The translations under genes were made by a program, and so were the position numbers. From contig CAKSHJ010000001.1 in assembly GCA_934457095.1 (NCBI GenBank), positions 62,001 through 126,000 of the forward strand: a stretch of DNA of 64,000 nt. The letters run 5' to 3'. Of this stretch, positions 1-8,522 are shown in pieces. Under the pieces are notes generated by a model. That model saw only the letters and a list, made by a program, of their open reading frames with translations. It ran no database searches and was not told where the DNA came from. The stretch comes from an uncultured Eubacteriales bacterium (lineage in GTDB: Bacteria; Bacillota; Clostridia; Oscillospirales; Acutalibacteraceae). The stretch's first letter is position 1. Each line of letters starts with the position of its first letter.

Positions 1-336
1 TTGGCCCCGGGCGACTATTACCATGTAAAAAACTTAGTAAAAGACGTTATTGGTTACGGCAACAAAATGGGCGAAGGCTGGCTGTTGCCCGCCGAAATTT
101 TAGAGCTGATTGAAGCCGGCTATGAAAATATTGTGTGCGCGCAACCCTTTGGGTGCCTGCCCAACCATATTTGCGGCAAGGGTATGATTCGTAAAATTAA
201 AGAAGTGGACGACCGGGCCAATATTGTTCCCATTGATTATGACCCCAGCGCTACGCGCGTTAACCAGGAAAACCGGATTAAGTTGATGCTCTCTATTGCT
301 AAGGAAAAACTTTTGGAACAGACTTCTAAGTTATAA
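1..336 (+). CDS. C-terminal end of acyl-CoA dehydratase activase (HgdC/DUF2229-type), partial
   Basis: The last 111 codons of a gene that enters from the left edge; the TTG at base 1 is unlikely to be the true start. Motifs such as GEGWLLPAEILELIEAG, CAQPFGCLPNHICGKG and VPIDYDPSATRVNQENRIKLML match the conserved C-terminus of the large clostridial proteins that fuse a BadF/HgdC-type ATPase activator with 2-hydroxyacyl-CoA dehydratase-like domains. These proteins are thought to use ATP hydrolysis to drive a low-potential electron onto an iron-sulfur dehydratase. The conserved Cys residues in the CAQPFGCLP segment are probably cluster ligands or structural. Only the C-terminus is visible, so activity cannot be judged. 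The parS site starts 17 bases after the stop. Confidence 0.8.
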   Translation: MAPGDYYHVKNLVKDVIGYGNKMGEGWLLPAEILELIEAGYENIVCAQPFGCLPNHICGKGMIRKIKEVDDRANIVPIDYDPSATRVNQENRIKLMLSIAKEKLLEQTSKL

Positions 337-352
337 TTTCTCGTTTTAAAAA

Positions 353-368
353 TGTTTCACGTGAAACA
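353..368. promoter_or_regulatory. parS: parS centromere site 1 (Spo0J/ParB binding)
   Basis: Exact match to the 16-bp Firmicutes parS consensus TGTTTCACGTGAAACA. The palindrome extends to 20 bp (351-370), and the bases after it (TTTGTTCTT) resemble those after site 3. Spo0J/ParB binds such sites, spreads along the DNA and loads SMC for origin segregation. The site lies just after the dehydratase-activator gene. Read as codons it gives MFHVKH, which creates a false ORF start at 352. Confidence 0.93.
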
Positions 369-370
369 TT

Positions 371-740
371 TGTTCTTTCGCCCCCCTCTTTGCTGGAATG
401 CTTTTTGTGCGTATTTTATAAAAATTTTTGCTGTGTGTGCATATTTTTTGTATGAAATGCCTCTGCCCGCACGGTATGGCGGTGCAGAATGGGTAAGGTT
501 CGGTGGCGAGATGGGGTTTTATTGCGCCAATGTATGTTCGCGCGCAAACGGGCGCTTGGATGGCAGAAGAATTTTGGTCGTACTAAGACATAGCGTTGTG
601 CGAATTGCGTGGTTTTTTGCCGTATTTTGTTGCTTTGTTGTGCATTTTCACTATTTTTCTTCCTCCCTTTCACTTTTTCGTTTCCTTATTCCCTTCTATG
701 CGCTATAATAGAATCAAATTTATTTGAGGAGAGATTTCAC
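371..740. other. 370-base intergenic stretch, no gene recognised
   Basis: Between parS and the lipoprotein gene. AT-rich flanks enclose a more GC-rich core (about 450-590). ORFs on both strands here have no Shine-Dalgarno sequence or family resemblance, and one begins inside parS. I see no convincing tRNA or riboswitch fold. The right end (660-740) holds the putative promoter and Shine-Dalgarno of the next gene. Confidence 0.6.
681..709 (+). promoter_or_regulatory. Putative sigma-A promoter of the DUF3048 lipoprotein gene
   Basis: A perfect TATAAT -10 at 704-709 with a poor -35 (TTTCCT, 681-686) at 17-bp spacing. It lies about 30 bases before the TTG start at 741. Confidence 0.5.
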
Positions 741-1820
741 TTGAAATTAAATGCAATTCTGCGCGCCGCTTTGGTCGCCCTTTCTGCCGTTTTGTTCGTT
801 GCCTCTTTGACCGCTTGCGGCAGCTCCGACGATACCTCTTCCCCCGCTTCCTCTGAGCCCGCTCCCTCCAGCGTTGCCGAGGTCAAATTTGAGAATATTA
901 ACCCCTTGACCGGTGAAAATAATTTGTCCGCCGGCGCTTTGGGCCAAAGACCCATTGCCGTTATGGTCAATAATAATCCTTATGCTCGCCCGCAATGGGG
1001 GCTGTGTGACGCCGATGTTGTGATTGAGGGCATTGTGGAGGGCGGTTGCACCCGCATGATGTGGCTCTTTTCTGATATTTCTGATGTGCCTAAGGTTGGC
1101 TCGCTTCGTAGTATGCGCCACGATTTTGTGGAGCTGGCTGACGGTTTTCAGGCGATTCTGGTGCATTGGGGCGGTAGTCCGCAGGCTTATAGCTCTGTGG
1201 CCGCAAATGGTGTGGACGATATTGACGGTATGAGCGATAATGTGAATTTTTTTCGTGACCAGACCCGGAATGTGCCGACGGAACACACCGGCTATGCTAC
1301 CGGCAAAAGCGTGCTGGCCGGTATTGCCCAGAAGGGCTTCTCTTTGCAGAATACCGCCGCGGATTTGACTCCGTTTTCTTTTCTGTTGCCCAATGAGACT
1401 CGCGTGCTGACCGATGGCAGCTGTACAAAAGTGGACGCTTATTTCTCCGGTGCGGGGTATAATCATTCCTTTACTTATAACGCGCAGGAGCATTTGTATT
1501 ATAACAGCATTGAGGGCGTGCCTATGACCGACGATAACGGCAAACAGATGGCTGTTACCAATGTGATTGGTCTGTTTATGGACGTTTCTCTGATTGCCGG
1601 CGATAGCTCCGGCAGGGTGGATATGGACCTTAGCGGCGGCGACGGTTTTTATGTTTCTAACGGTACTTATGAGAAAATTACCTGGAAAAAAGGCAATACT
1701 CCCAGTAATCCGCTCAAATTGTATGACAAAACCGGTAAGGAATTGACTTTGAATGCCGGTAAAAGCTGGATTGGCTTGCTGCCTGAGAATTTTCAGTCCA
1801 GTACGGTGCTTTCCGAATAA
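741..1820 (+). CDS. DUF3048 (YerB-family) lipoprotein
   Basis: 359-residue exported lipoprotein. A TTG start at 741 is chosen because GGAGAGA (728-734) lies at good spacing and it gives a clean lipoprotein signal: a short basic N-terminus, a hydrophobic stretch of about 15 residues, and lipobox SLTAC with Cys26. A Ser/Pro-rich linker follows. The body carries the DUF3048 pattern, including RPIAVMVNNNPYARPQWGL, ADVVIEGIVEGGCTRMMWLF and VGSLRSMRHDFVELA. The family is related to Bacillus YerB, of unknown function; it should sit on the outer face of the membrane. It is monocistronic: its own promoter before it and a strong terminator (1827-1860) after it. Third codon positions are T/G-rich, like the other + genes in 0-6 kb. 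Confidence 0.85.
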   Translation: MKLNAILRAALVALSAVLFVASLTACGSSDDTSSPASSEPAPSSVAEVKFENINPLTGENNLSAGALGQRPIAVMVNNNPYARPQWGLCDADVVIEGIVEGGCTRMMWLFSDISDVPKVGSLRSMRHDFVELADGFQAILVHWGGSPQAYSSVAANGVDDIDGMSDNVNFFRDQTRNVPTEHTGYATGKSVLAGIAQKGFSLQNTAADLTPFSFLLPNETRVLTDGSCTKVDAYFSGAGYNHSFTYNAQEHLYYNSIEGVPMTDDNGKQMAVTNVIGLFMDVSLIAGDSSGRVDMDLSGGDGFYVSNGTYEKITWKKGNTPSNPLKLYDKTGKELTLNAGKSWIGLLPENFQSSTVLSE

Positions 1821-1826
1821 AATTGC

Positions 1827-1860
1827 GCTCCCCTTTTCCTTTGGGGAGCTTTTTCTTTTT
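1827..1860 (+). terminator. Rho-independent terminator after the DUF3048 gene
   Basis: Stem GCTCCCC (1827-1833) / GGGGAGC (1843-1849) with a 9-base loop, followed by a T-rich run. Confidence 0.9.
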
Positions 1861-1954
1861 GTGCTTTGCGTATGTTTTGCCTGCTTTTGTGCCATACTCT
1901 CTTTGCTTACTTTTTTTCATTTGCCAATAATTTGTAAATATTCCCGCTGTGTTC

Positions 1955-1983
1955 TATACATTCGTCGTAAAATGTTGTATAAT
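1955..1983 (+). promoter_or_regulatory. Putative sigma-A promoter of the flippase gene
   Basis: TATAAT at 1978-1983, with TATACA at 1955-1960 as a 4/6 -35 and 17-bp spacing. The start codon is 37 bases downstream. Confidence 0.6.
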
Positions 1984-2019
1984 TGGTGTACTAAAATTTA
2001 CAGAAACGGGAGATTTGTT

Positions 2020-3441
2020 TTGGGGAATAAGTATCGCAATCTTGCGCAGAATACCGCCATTTTTGCCATTGGTACCTTTAGCTCGAAAATTTTGGTTTTT
2101 GCTATGATGCCCATTTATACCCGGGCTTTGTCTACTGCCGAGTACGGTACCGTCGATTTGATTCAGCAAATTTCCAATCTGCTCGTTCCTATTGTTACGC
2201 TGGGCGTTACCAATGCGCTTATTCGCTTCGGCGCCGACCGGGCTTTTTGTAAAAATGACGTGTTTACTACCGGCGCGATTTGCTTGCTGGGCGGTTTTGC
2301 GCTCTTTCTTTGCTGCGCGCCGCTGATGAAATTGCTCTCCTATACCGCTGACCATACTTTGCTGCTCTATTGCTTTGTTTTTATGTCCTCTGCAAGAGAG
2401 TTGTGCAGCCAGTTTGCAAGGGCTAAGGGCTATGTCAAGCTTTTTGCTTTTGACGGCTTTTTGAGTACCCTGATGACTTGCGTGCTGACCATTGTTTTTT
2501 TGCTTGGTTTTCACTGGGGCATTCACGGCTACCTTTCTGCAATTATTGCCTCGGACGCGCTTTCTGCTTTATTTCTCTTTTTTTCTGCTCGGTTGTTTCA
2601 GAATCTTCGCTTTAAGGGGCTGCATAAGCAAACGTTTTCTCAAATGCTGCGCTTTGCTGTTCCGATGATTCCTTCTACGCTCTTGTGGTGGATTGTGAGC
2701 GTTTCCGACCGCTATATTATTACCTATTTTATGGGCCCGGAGGCCAATGGTCTGTATGCCGCTGCGTATAAAATTCCGACTGTGATCGTGCTGGTTTCTA
2801 CCATTTTTATGAACGCCTGGCAGGTCAGCGCTTTCTCGGAAACGGAAAATAAACAGGCGCTTGCCCGCTTTTTTACCAATGTGTTCAAGGGTTATCAGTC
2901 GATTATTTTTTTGGCCGGCGGGGTGTTGATCCCTTTTGCTAAAATTTGTACTGTTATTTTGGTTTCTCGGGATTATTACGCCTCTTGGCAATATATTCCT
3001 TTTTTGATGCTCTCTACCATTTACAACTGTTTGGTGCAGTTTATGGGCAGTATTTATATGGTTGAGCGCAAAAGTATCGCCACGCTTGTGACTTCCGTTG
3101 TTGCCGGTGTGGTCAATGTTGCCGGTAATTTTACCCTCATTCCGCTGTTCGGCGTTAATGGCGCCGCTTATTCTACTTGCTTTAGTTACTTTTTGGTCTT
3201 TGTGATTCGCGCTGTGCATACCAAAAAAATGATACGTATGCGCTACAGCGTGTTGAAATTTGCCGTCAATGCGCTCCTCACGCTTGCGCAGGCGCTCATT
3301 ATGATTTTTGAGGTGCCCGGTTGGATCGTTTATGAGGTTCTCCTTACTCTGCTGCTCGTTCTTGTCAATATTCGCGTGCTGATTACCAGCGTGCGGAAAA
3401 TTGTTGGTAAATTTGGCAGAAAACAGTCCGATGCAAATTAA
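2020..3441 (+). CDS. Polysaccharide flippase (Wzx/RfbX type, MOP superfamily)
   Basis: 473-residue polytopic membrane protein with about 12-14 hydrophobic segments. The N-terminus (NTAIFAIGTFSSKILVF, then MMPIYTRALSTAEYGTVDL) is typical of oligosaccharide flippases that move lipid-linked repeat units across the membrane for capsule or wall polymer assembly. A polysaccharide-synthesis C-terminal domain follows. TTG 2020 is chosen because ACGGGAG (2006-2012) lies 7 bases before it and it falls after the predicted promoter; longer upstream starts would lie before the transcript start. No glycosyltransferase or polymerase gene lies nearby, so the substrate is unknown. It resembles Wzx more than the sporulation protein SpoVB. 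Confidence 0.85.
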   Translation: MGNKYRNLAQNTAIFAIGTFSSKILVFAMMPIYTRALSTAEYGTVDLIQQISNLLVPIVTLGVTNALIRFGADRAFCKNDVFTTGAICLLGGFALFLCCAPLMKLLSYTADHTLLLYCFVFMSSARELCSQFARAKGYVKLFAFDGFLSTLMTCVLTIVFLLGFHWGIHGYLSAIIASDALSALFLFFSARLFQNLRFKGLHKQTFSQMLRFAVPMIPSTLLWWIVSVSDRYIITYFMGPEANGLYAAAYKIPTVIVLVSTIFMNAWQVSAFSETENKQALARFFTNVFKGYQSIIFLAGGVLIPFAKICTVILVSRDYYASWQYIPFLMLSTIYNCLVQFMGSIYMVERKSIATLVTSVVAGVVNVAGNFTLIPLFGVNGAAYSTCFSYFLVFVIRAVHTKKMIRMRYSVLKFAVNALLTLAQALIMIFEVPGWIVYEVLLTLLLVLVNIRVLITSVRKIVGKFGRKQSDAN

Positions 3442-3445
3442 AAAA

Positions 3446-3475
3446 AGCACCGGGAACATTCCCCGTGCTTTTCTT
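3446..3475. terminator. Bidirectional terminator between flippase and methyltransferase genes
   Basis: Stem AGCAC-C-GGGAA / TTCCC-C-GTGCT with one C-C mismatch and a 2-base loop. It is flanked by A-rich (left) and T-rich (right) runs, so it can stop the converging transcripts from both sides. Confidence 0.85.
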
Positions 3476-3478
3476 TTT

Positions 3479-4204
3479 TTATTTTTCCGCGCAGACGATA
3501 AACGAATTGTATAAAACTTTCTTTTTGCCGTCTTTTTCTATCACGTTTTTGTTGTAAACGTCTGCGGTGACGTTGCTTACGCCCAAGGCCAGCAAGGTTT
3601 GTACGTCCCAGCTTGGGCGAACCCGTCGGCTCAGCGGCAGGCTATATGCCAGCTCCTCCATGACCTGCGTGTTGTGCACTTTTTTCATGTATTCCGGCTC
3701 CCCGCGGCGCTCCTTTTCTCTGCGGTAATCCTCGTCGAACAGGTACAGATACTGGTTTTCGTCAAAGTTGACCATTCTGCCGCCCGGTTTTAATACCCGC
3801 ATCCACTCTCGGTAGGCTTTTTCCGGCTCTTCCATGACCCACGTTACATTGCGCGTGACGACCAAATCAAAACTGTCTTCTGCAAAGGTCAGGTTTTGCG
3901 CGTCCATTTGCCGCACGTCTATGGCTACGCCCGCTTCTTTTGCGTTTTCTTTTGCGCTGCGTACCATGTTTTCTGTGTAGTCGATCGAGGTGACCTTGTG
4001 CCCCGCTTTTGCCATCAATATGGAGAAAAAACCCGCTCCGCAACCGATGTCTAACACGTTTAGACGCTCCTTGGGCGGCGCGTATTTGCAGATTTTATCC
4101 AGCCAGTCAAATACGCTTCGGTCGGTCAGGTCTATTTTGCAGCGCTCGGAATACCCCTTGGCGCGCGTGCCCCAGTACGCCGCTATCTCTTGAATTTGAC
4201 TCAT
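3479..4204 (-). CDS. Class I SAM-dependent methyltransferase
   Basis: 241 residues. Motif I VLDIGCGAGFFS (about 50-61), the acidic end of strand 2 (SIDYTENM), and post-I/II signals DLVVTRNVTWVMEEP and RVLKPGGRMV define a Methyltransf_11-type fold that binds S-adenosylmethionine. The C-terminal part (DEDYRREKERRGEPEYMKK onward) probably forms a substrate-specific cap. The ATG start has GGGGGAGA upstream. It is a single gene, convergent with the flippase and divergent from the TetR gene. The substrate cannot be told from sequence; a small-molecule or quinone-type substrate is as likely as any. Confidence 0.85.
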   Translation of the reverse strand: MSQIQEIAAYWGTRAKGYSERCKIDLTDRSVFDWLDKICKYAPPKERLNVLDIGCGAGFFSILMAKAGHKVTSIDYTENMVRSAKENAKEAGVAIDVRQMDAQNLTFAEDSFDLVVTRNVTWVMEEPEKAYREWMRVLKPGGRMVNFDENQYLYLFDEDYRREKERRGEPEYMKKVHNTQVMEELAYSLPLSRRVRPSWDVQTLLALGVSNVTADVYNKNVIEKDGKKKVLYNSFIVCAEK

Positions 4205-4495
4205 GCTTTACCATCTCCCCCGTGAAAGCTTTATTGTTTCAGGAATTTTTTCAAAAATGTTCTTAACACCGTCTTTAGCATACCATGCGGCAGGCGACTT
4301 GTGGTAGACAGTTTTTGAGAAAGTGTTCAGGTTTATTGAGCGGGTTTTCTCATTAAGGCGCTGTTGCGCGCTAATTGATAAAATTTAGTCAATTTTTTGG
4401 CGCGGCAATTGCTTGTATTTGCTTTATTAGAATTAAAATGCTTGCGTTTCGTTATAAAATTGAGAAAATAACCATGGAAAGTGACTGGAGTAAAA

Positions 4496-5035
4496 TTGAA
4501 AACCGACGATACCAAACAAATGATTCAACATACTTTTTTTCTGCTGGCGAAAAATTCTTCCGTGCCGAAAATTACCGTAAGCAGCCTGTGCCAGGCGTGC
4601 AGTATTTCTCGCAGCACTTTTTATCTCCACTATGACGGCGTGGACGATTTGACCGATTCGCTGGAACGGGAACTGCTTTTTTCGGTGGAGAAAATTTTTA
4701 AGCTTGAACTGCAAATTCCGCTGCAAAATGTGGAAAATCAGACTTTTTTTCGCCTTTTGACACATGTTCAAGCCCACTTGGCTGAGTTTCAATTTTTTAA
4801 GAATGATACAAATTTTTCTCATAATTTGTTGCAGATTGTACAAAAATCACTCCGCAATCGTCTCAAATATCTCGGTTACCCCACCGAGCAGCATCAGGCA
4901 GAAATCCTCTTTTGTGCCGGCGGCGTTTTGCAGTTGCTGCTTGCGCAAATGCACCTTTTTCAGCCCGAGCGCAAGCAGAATCTTTGCAGTGCTTACAACC
5001 ATTTGTTGCTCTCTGTTTTTGTGCAAAAATTGTAA
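4496..5035 (+). CDS. TetR/AcrR-family transcriptional regulator
   Basis: 179 residues. An N-terminal helix-turn-helix (KITVSSLCQACSISRSTFYLHYDGVDDL, residues roughly 25-50) is the classic TetR DNA-binding domain. The C-terminal half is all-helical and poorly conserved, as usual for the ligand/dimer domain. TTG 4496 is preferred because GGAG (4487-4490) lies 5 bases before it; a GTG at 4481 in the same frame is an alternative. It is divergent from the methyltransferase gene across a 290-base AT-rich region that is a plausible shared operator, but I could not identify a clear inverted repeat. The target and inducer are unknown. Confidence 0.85.
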   Translation: MKTDDTKQMIQHTFFLLAKNSSVPKITVSSLCQACSISRSTFYLHYDGVDDLTDSLERELLFSVEKIFKLELQIPLQNVENQTFFRLLTHVQAHLAEFQFFKNDTNFSHNLLQIVQKSLRNRLKYLGYPTEQHQAEILFCAGGVLQLLLAQMHLFQPERKQNLCSAYNHLLLSVFVQKL

Positions 5036-5053
5036 AATTTTACCTGTACTGTC

Positions 5054-5080
5054 ACATAAAAACTCCTGTGCCATAGAATA
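5054..5080 (+). promoter_or_regulatory. Sigma-K-like (late mother-cell) promoter
   Basis: AC at 5054-5055, a 16-base gap, then CATAGAATA (5072-5080). This matches the published Bacillus sigma-K pattern AC-N16/17-CATANNNTA at every fixed position. It lies 42 bases before the start of the Cys-rich gene, with a strong Shine-Dalgarno between. No good sigma-A pair is seen in the same space. Confidence 0.55.
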
Positions 5081-5122
5081 ACAGTAGAAAACAACCCCAA
5101 TTCTGTTTAGGAGGAGCATTTT

Positions 5123-5971
5123 ATGGCAGAACATGATTTTCATGCAAATGACTGCAGAACAGCCGACGGCTTTAGAGAAGCGGTTTGTATTGACGCCATG
5201 CGCGTATATGACAGCTGCTGCGACAAGGACTGTTTGGAGGATTTGCGCGTTTACTTTACCGGTGAAAAACAGGCCCTGATTGATGACGCGGTGAATGTTC
5301 GCGTTAAGGATGTTGATGTGATTACCGTTTATCTCGACTTAGAGCCGGTTCCCTTTAATAAGGGCTTTTACTCGGTGGATATGACCTTTTTCTTTGATGT
5401 GTGCGTGGATGTTTTCTGCGCGCCCGCAACCGGTCCGATTCCGGTAAACGGTATCTCTATCTTTAATAAAAAGGTGATTTTGTACGGCAGCGAGGGCAAT
5501 GTTAAATTGTTCAGCACCGACTGCGATTTGGACGATTTGGACGCTCATAATCAGTCGCGGGTTCTTCCTAAGGCAAGCGTTCAGGTTGCTCAGCCTATCG
5601 CTCTTTCGGCTTGTCTGTGCGAGTGCCACCCGCATGACGCTTGTTGCCGGATTCCGGAGTGCATTTGCAAGCATTATGGCGGCCAATTTGAAACCCGCCG
5701 CACCAAAAAAGGCGTGTATGTTACCATTGGCCTGTTTACCATTGTGCAAATTGCCAGAAATGTGCAAATGTTGATTCCCACTTATGACTTCTGCATACCG
5801 GGCAAGGAGTGCGTTACTACCTCTGACAATCCGTGCGAGTTGTTCCGCAGAATCGAGTTCCCTACCGACGAGTTTTTCCCGCCTAAGGTTACCGAGAATC
5901 ACTGCGGCTGCGGCAGCGAAGGCTTTAACCGCGAAGGCGGATGCGGCCACGATAACTGCAATCGCACATAA
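5123..5971 (+). CDS. Conserved clostridial Cys-rich protein, possible spore-layer protein
   Basis: 282 residues, ATG start with AGGAGGAG 6 bases upstream. It has no signal peptide or membrane segment. It is rich in Cys and acidic residues, with clusters at residues about 13-40 (CRTADG, CIDAMRVYDSCCDKDCLEDLRVYF), about 168-190 (ACLCECHPHDACCRIPECICKHYGG) and at the C-terminus (HCGCGSEG, GGCGHDNCNRT). The middle is beta-rich (VNVRVKDVDVITVYLDLEPVPFN). I recall similar proteins in many Clostridia annotated only as hypothetical. The sigma-K-like promoter and Cys-rich tail resemble spore coat or crust proteins cross-linked through cysteines; that role is inference. Monocistronic, ending at a hairpin terminator. 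Confidence 0.75.
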   Translation: MAEHDFHANDCRTADGFREAVCIDAMRVYDSCCDKDCLEDLRVYFTGEKQALIDDAVNVRVKDVDVITVYLDLEPVPFNKGFYSVDMTFFFDVCVDVFCAPATGPIPVNGISIFNKKVILYGSEGNVKLFSTDCDLDDLDAHNQSRVLPKASVQVAQPIALSACLCECHPHDACCRIPECICKHYGGQFETRRTKKGVYVTIGLFTIVQIARNVQMLIPTYDFCIPGKECVTTSDNPCELFRRIEFPTDEFFPPKVTENHCGCGSEGFNREGGCGHDNCNRT

Positions 5972-5995
5972 CCACGCACCGATATAAATGCGTAA

Positions 5996-6031
5996 AGCCC
6001 CCTCGCTCATACCAAGCGGGAGGGCTTTTTT
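5996..6031 (+). terminator. Terminator after the Cys-rich gene
   Basis: Imperfect stem AGCCCCCTCGCT / AGCGGGAGGGCT (two internal mismatches) followed by T6. It also marks the switch from T/G-rich to A/C-rich + strand. Confidence 0.85.
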
Positions 6032-6035
6032 ATGT

Positions 6036-8423
6036 TCACGGCAGCTTTTTCAGCCGAGCGAAGTTTTGCATGATTTTTTTTGTGCCTACGCCGTCAAAGC
6101 GGATCTCCAGCAGCGTATCGTTGGCCATGGGCGTTGCCGATACGATTTCTCCTGCCCCGAAAGTGAGATGTTTTACGCGGTCTCCCACTGCCAGTTTTTC
6201 TCCGGTGGGCTGTGCTTTGGTGGGCGTGACCGGACCGAAATTCCGCGCCGAATTCGTCATTGCTTCTCTGGTTTCATGCGCCGAGGTGGGCAAGCTGACT
6301 CCGGGAGTCGGCTTTTGCCAAGAATGGGAACGGGTTTTTTCTACCAATTCCTCCGGAATTTCGCTTAAAAAGCGCGAGGATTTATTACGCGTAGTAGAAC
6401 CGAACAACATTCTACTCTCTGCATTCAGCAGCGCCAGCTCCTGCCGCGCCCGGGTAATCGCTACATACGCCAACCTGCGCTCCTCTTCAATTTCGTCCGG
6501 GTTATACATTGCCTGCATACCCGGAAAAATGCCCTCCTCAAACCCCGGCAAAAATACCACCGGGAACTCTAACCCCTTGGCCGAATGCATCGTCATCATC
6601 ACGACCGAATCGGCGTCACCGTCGTAATTGTCAATGTCGGTCATCAAGGAGACCTCCTCCAAAAAGCCAGAAAGCGACGCTTCCTCTGTGTTTTCCTGCT
6701 CATACAAAATCATGTTCGAGGCCAATTCTCGTATGTTGTCAATGCGGTCCTGCGCGTCGTCGTTTTCGGCCTTCAGGTAGTCGATATACCCCGTTTTTTC
6801 CAAAAGCAACTCGTACAGCTCCTGCAAAGAGGCCGTTTGCGCGCTTTGTATCAGCTCCTGCATAATCTGCGCAAAGGCAAGCAATTTCGGCGAGGTACGC
6901 TTGAGCGGTTCAAATTCGTCGGCATGGCAAATGACCTCAAACAGCGTCTGCCCGATGCCCTGCGCGATTTCGGTGGCTATGGCAAGGGTTTTGTCGCCTA
7001 TGGAGCGCTTGGGCTGGTTGATGATTCTGCGCAGACGGATTTCATCGGCAGGGTTGTTCACCACCTGCAAATACGCCAGCATATCCTTGATTTCCTTGCG
7101 CTCGTAAAAGCGGTGGCCGCCAATCATGCGGTACGGTATGCCCGATTTGACAAACAGCTTTTCTATGATATTCGACTGCGTGTTCATGCGGTAAAGAATG
7201 GCAAAATCGGAAAATTTTCTGCCGTCTGCCACCCCCTCCAAAATTCTCTTGGCCATGTATTCGGCTTCTTCCTGCTCGCTGCCGCCGGTATGTACCGTCA
7301 GTTTATTCCCCTGTTCATTGTCGGTCCAAAGAGTCTTGCCCTTGCGGCCGGTATTGTTGGCAATCACCGCGTTGGCCGCTTCTAAAATATTCTTCGTGGA
7401 GCGGTAATTCTGCTCTAAGCGAATCACCTTGGCCTTGGGGTAGGACTCCTCAAAGCACATAATATTCTCAATGGTGGCCCCGCGGAATTTATAAATACTC
7501 TGGTCGTCGTCGCCCACCACGCAAAGATTCCCGCTGCGCCTTGCCAGCAAATCAATCAGCAAATACTGCGCGCGGTTGGTATCCTGATACTCGTCCACCA
7601 TAAAATACCGGAATTTCTCATGGTAATACGCCAGCACGTCGTCGTGCTTTTGCAAAAGCTCCACGGTCTTGCAAATCATATCGTCAAAATCCATGGCGTC
7701 CGAGGCCTGCAAACGCTCCTGATACAACCGGTACGCCTGCGCAACGGTCGCCTTGCGCGAGTCGTTCCCCGCCTGCTGCAAATACTCCTGCGGGCTCAGC
7801 AAACGGTCCTTTGCGCGAGAAATCTCGGCTAAAATCGCCTTGGGCGGCAGCGCCTTTTCGTCAATATTCAGCGTCTTACAGCAATCCTTCATCAACCGCC
7901 GCGAATCATCGGTATCATAAATGGTAAAGCGGTTGGAATAGCCCAAACGCTCGCCGTCTCTGCGCAAAATGCGCGCGCACATAGAGTGAAACGTCGAAGC
8001 CCAAATGTCATTGCCGCACTCGCCCAGCATGGCTGTCAAGCGGTTTTTCAGCTCGTTTGCCGCCTTATTGGTAAAGGTGATAGCCAAAATCTGCCACGGT
8101 TTGCAGGGCGCCACGGCAAGCTTTTCCCGCACCGAATCAGCCAGCGAAATCCCCTGCTGTAAATACGCCTGCATAGCTTCTATGTCCTGCTGCTGCACGC
8201 TGTCGCTGACCGCGTCGCTTTCATAAGCATTGCCATAGCGAATCAAATTTGCAATGCGGTTGACCAGCACCGTAGTTTTACCGCTGCCGGCCCCCGCCAA
8301 AATGAGCAGCGGACCGTTGACGGTAAATACCGCCTGCCGCTGCATCGGGTTCATTTTGGAAAATTCCTTTTCCATCACTTGCTTTCTCAAAGCCGGAATC
8401 GTCTGCTTGAATTCATTACTCAT
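6036..8423 (-). CDS. pcrA: ATP-dependent DNA helicase PcrA/UvrD
   Basis: 795-residue superfamily 1A 3'-5' helicase. Walker A AGAGSGKT at 43-50, motif II VDEYQDTN, motif III DDDQSIYKFRG, motif IV region LEQNYRST, motif V MTMHSAKGLEFPVVF and motif VI VAITRARQ are all present. The C-terminus (VGDRVKHLTFGAGEIV...) is the PcrA tudor-like domain that contacts RNA polymerase. An insertion after motif I (about 65-105, EAMQAYLQQGISLADSV) is longer than in Bacillus PcrA. It acts in repair, plasmid rolling-circle replication and removal of stalled polymerase. The ATG at 8423 has GGTGAAGGA almost touching it; an in-frame ATG 16 codons later (MEKEF) is also possible. ligA, which is adjacent in Bacillus, is 19 kb away here. 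Confidence 0.97.
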   Translation of the reverse strand: MSNEFKQTIPALRKQVMEKEFSKMNPMQRQAVFTVNGPLLILAGAGSGKTTVLVNRIANLIRYGNAYESDAVSDSVQQQDIEAMQAYLQQGISLADSVREKLAVAPCKPWQILAITFTNKAANELKNRLTAMLGECGNDIWASTFHSMCARILRRDGERLGYSNRFTIYDTDDSRRLMKDCCKTLNIDEKALPPKAILAEISRAKDRLLSPQEYLQQAGNDSRKATVAQAYRLYQERLQASDAMDFDDMICKTVELLQKHDDVLAYYHEKFRYFMVDEYQDTNRAQYLLIDLLARRSGNLCVVGDDDQSIYKFRGATIENIMCFEESYPKAKVIRLEQNYRSTKNILEAANAVIANNTGRKGKTLWTDNEQGNKLTVHTGGSEQEEAEYMAKRILEGVADGRKFSDFAILYRMNTQSNIIEKLFVKSGIPYRMIGGHRFYERKEIKDMLAYLQVVNNPADEIRLRRIINQPKRSIGDKTLAIATEIAQGIGQTLFEVICHADEFEPLKRTSPKLLAFAQIMQELIQSAQTASLQELYELLLEKTGYIDYLKAENDDAQDRIDNIRELASNMILYEQENTEEASLSGFLEEVSLMTDIDNYDGDADSVVMMTMHSAKGLEFPVVFLPGFEEGIFPGMQAMYNPDEIEEERRLAYVAITRARQELALLNAESRMLFGSTTRNKSSRFLSEIPEELVEKTRSHSWQKPTPGVSLPTSAHETREAMTNSARNFGPVTPTKAQPTGEKLAVGDRVKHLTFGAGEIVSATPMANDTLLEIRFDGVGTKKIMQNFARLKKLP

Positions 8424-8475
8424 TCCTTCACCGCCAACAAAAATTAAATATATACAACCCCTCTGTATCTTTCTT

Positions 8476-8504
8476 ATTGTACATCATTTTCGCCATAATA
8501 GCAA
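8476..8504 (-). promoter_or_regulatory. Sigma-A promoter of pcrA
   Basis: On the minus strand: -35 TTGCTA (8499-8504), 17-bp spacer, -10 TACAAT (8476-8481), about 45 bases before the pcrA start. Confidence 0.7.
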
Positions 8505-8522
8505 ATCTATCGCGCAAAAAAA

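Noticed and set aside
352..708. Open frame starting MFHVKH
   Set aside because: The first codons are the parS palindrome; there is no Shine-Dalgarno and no family resemblance. The same false start appears at parS 2 on the minus strand (15936).
747..1895. Long minus-strand frame opposite the DUF3048 gene
   Set aside because: Shadow of a well-supported lipoprotein gene; no start signals or known domain.
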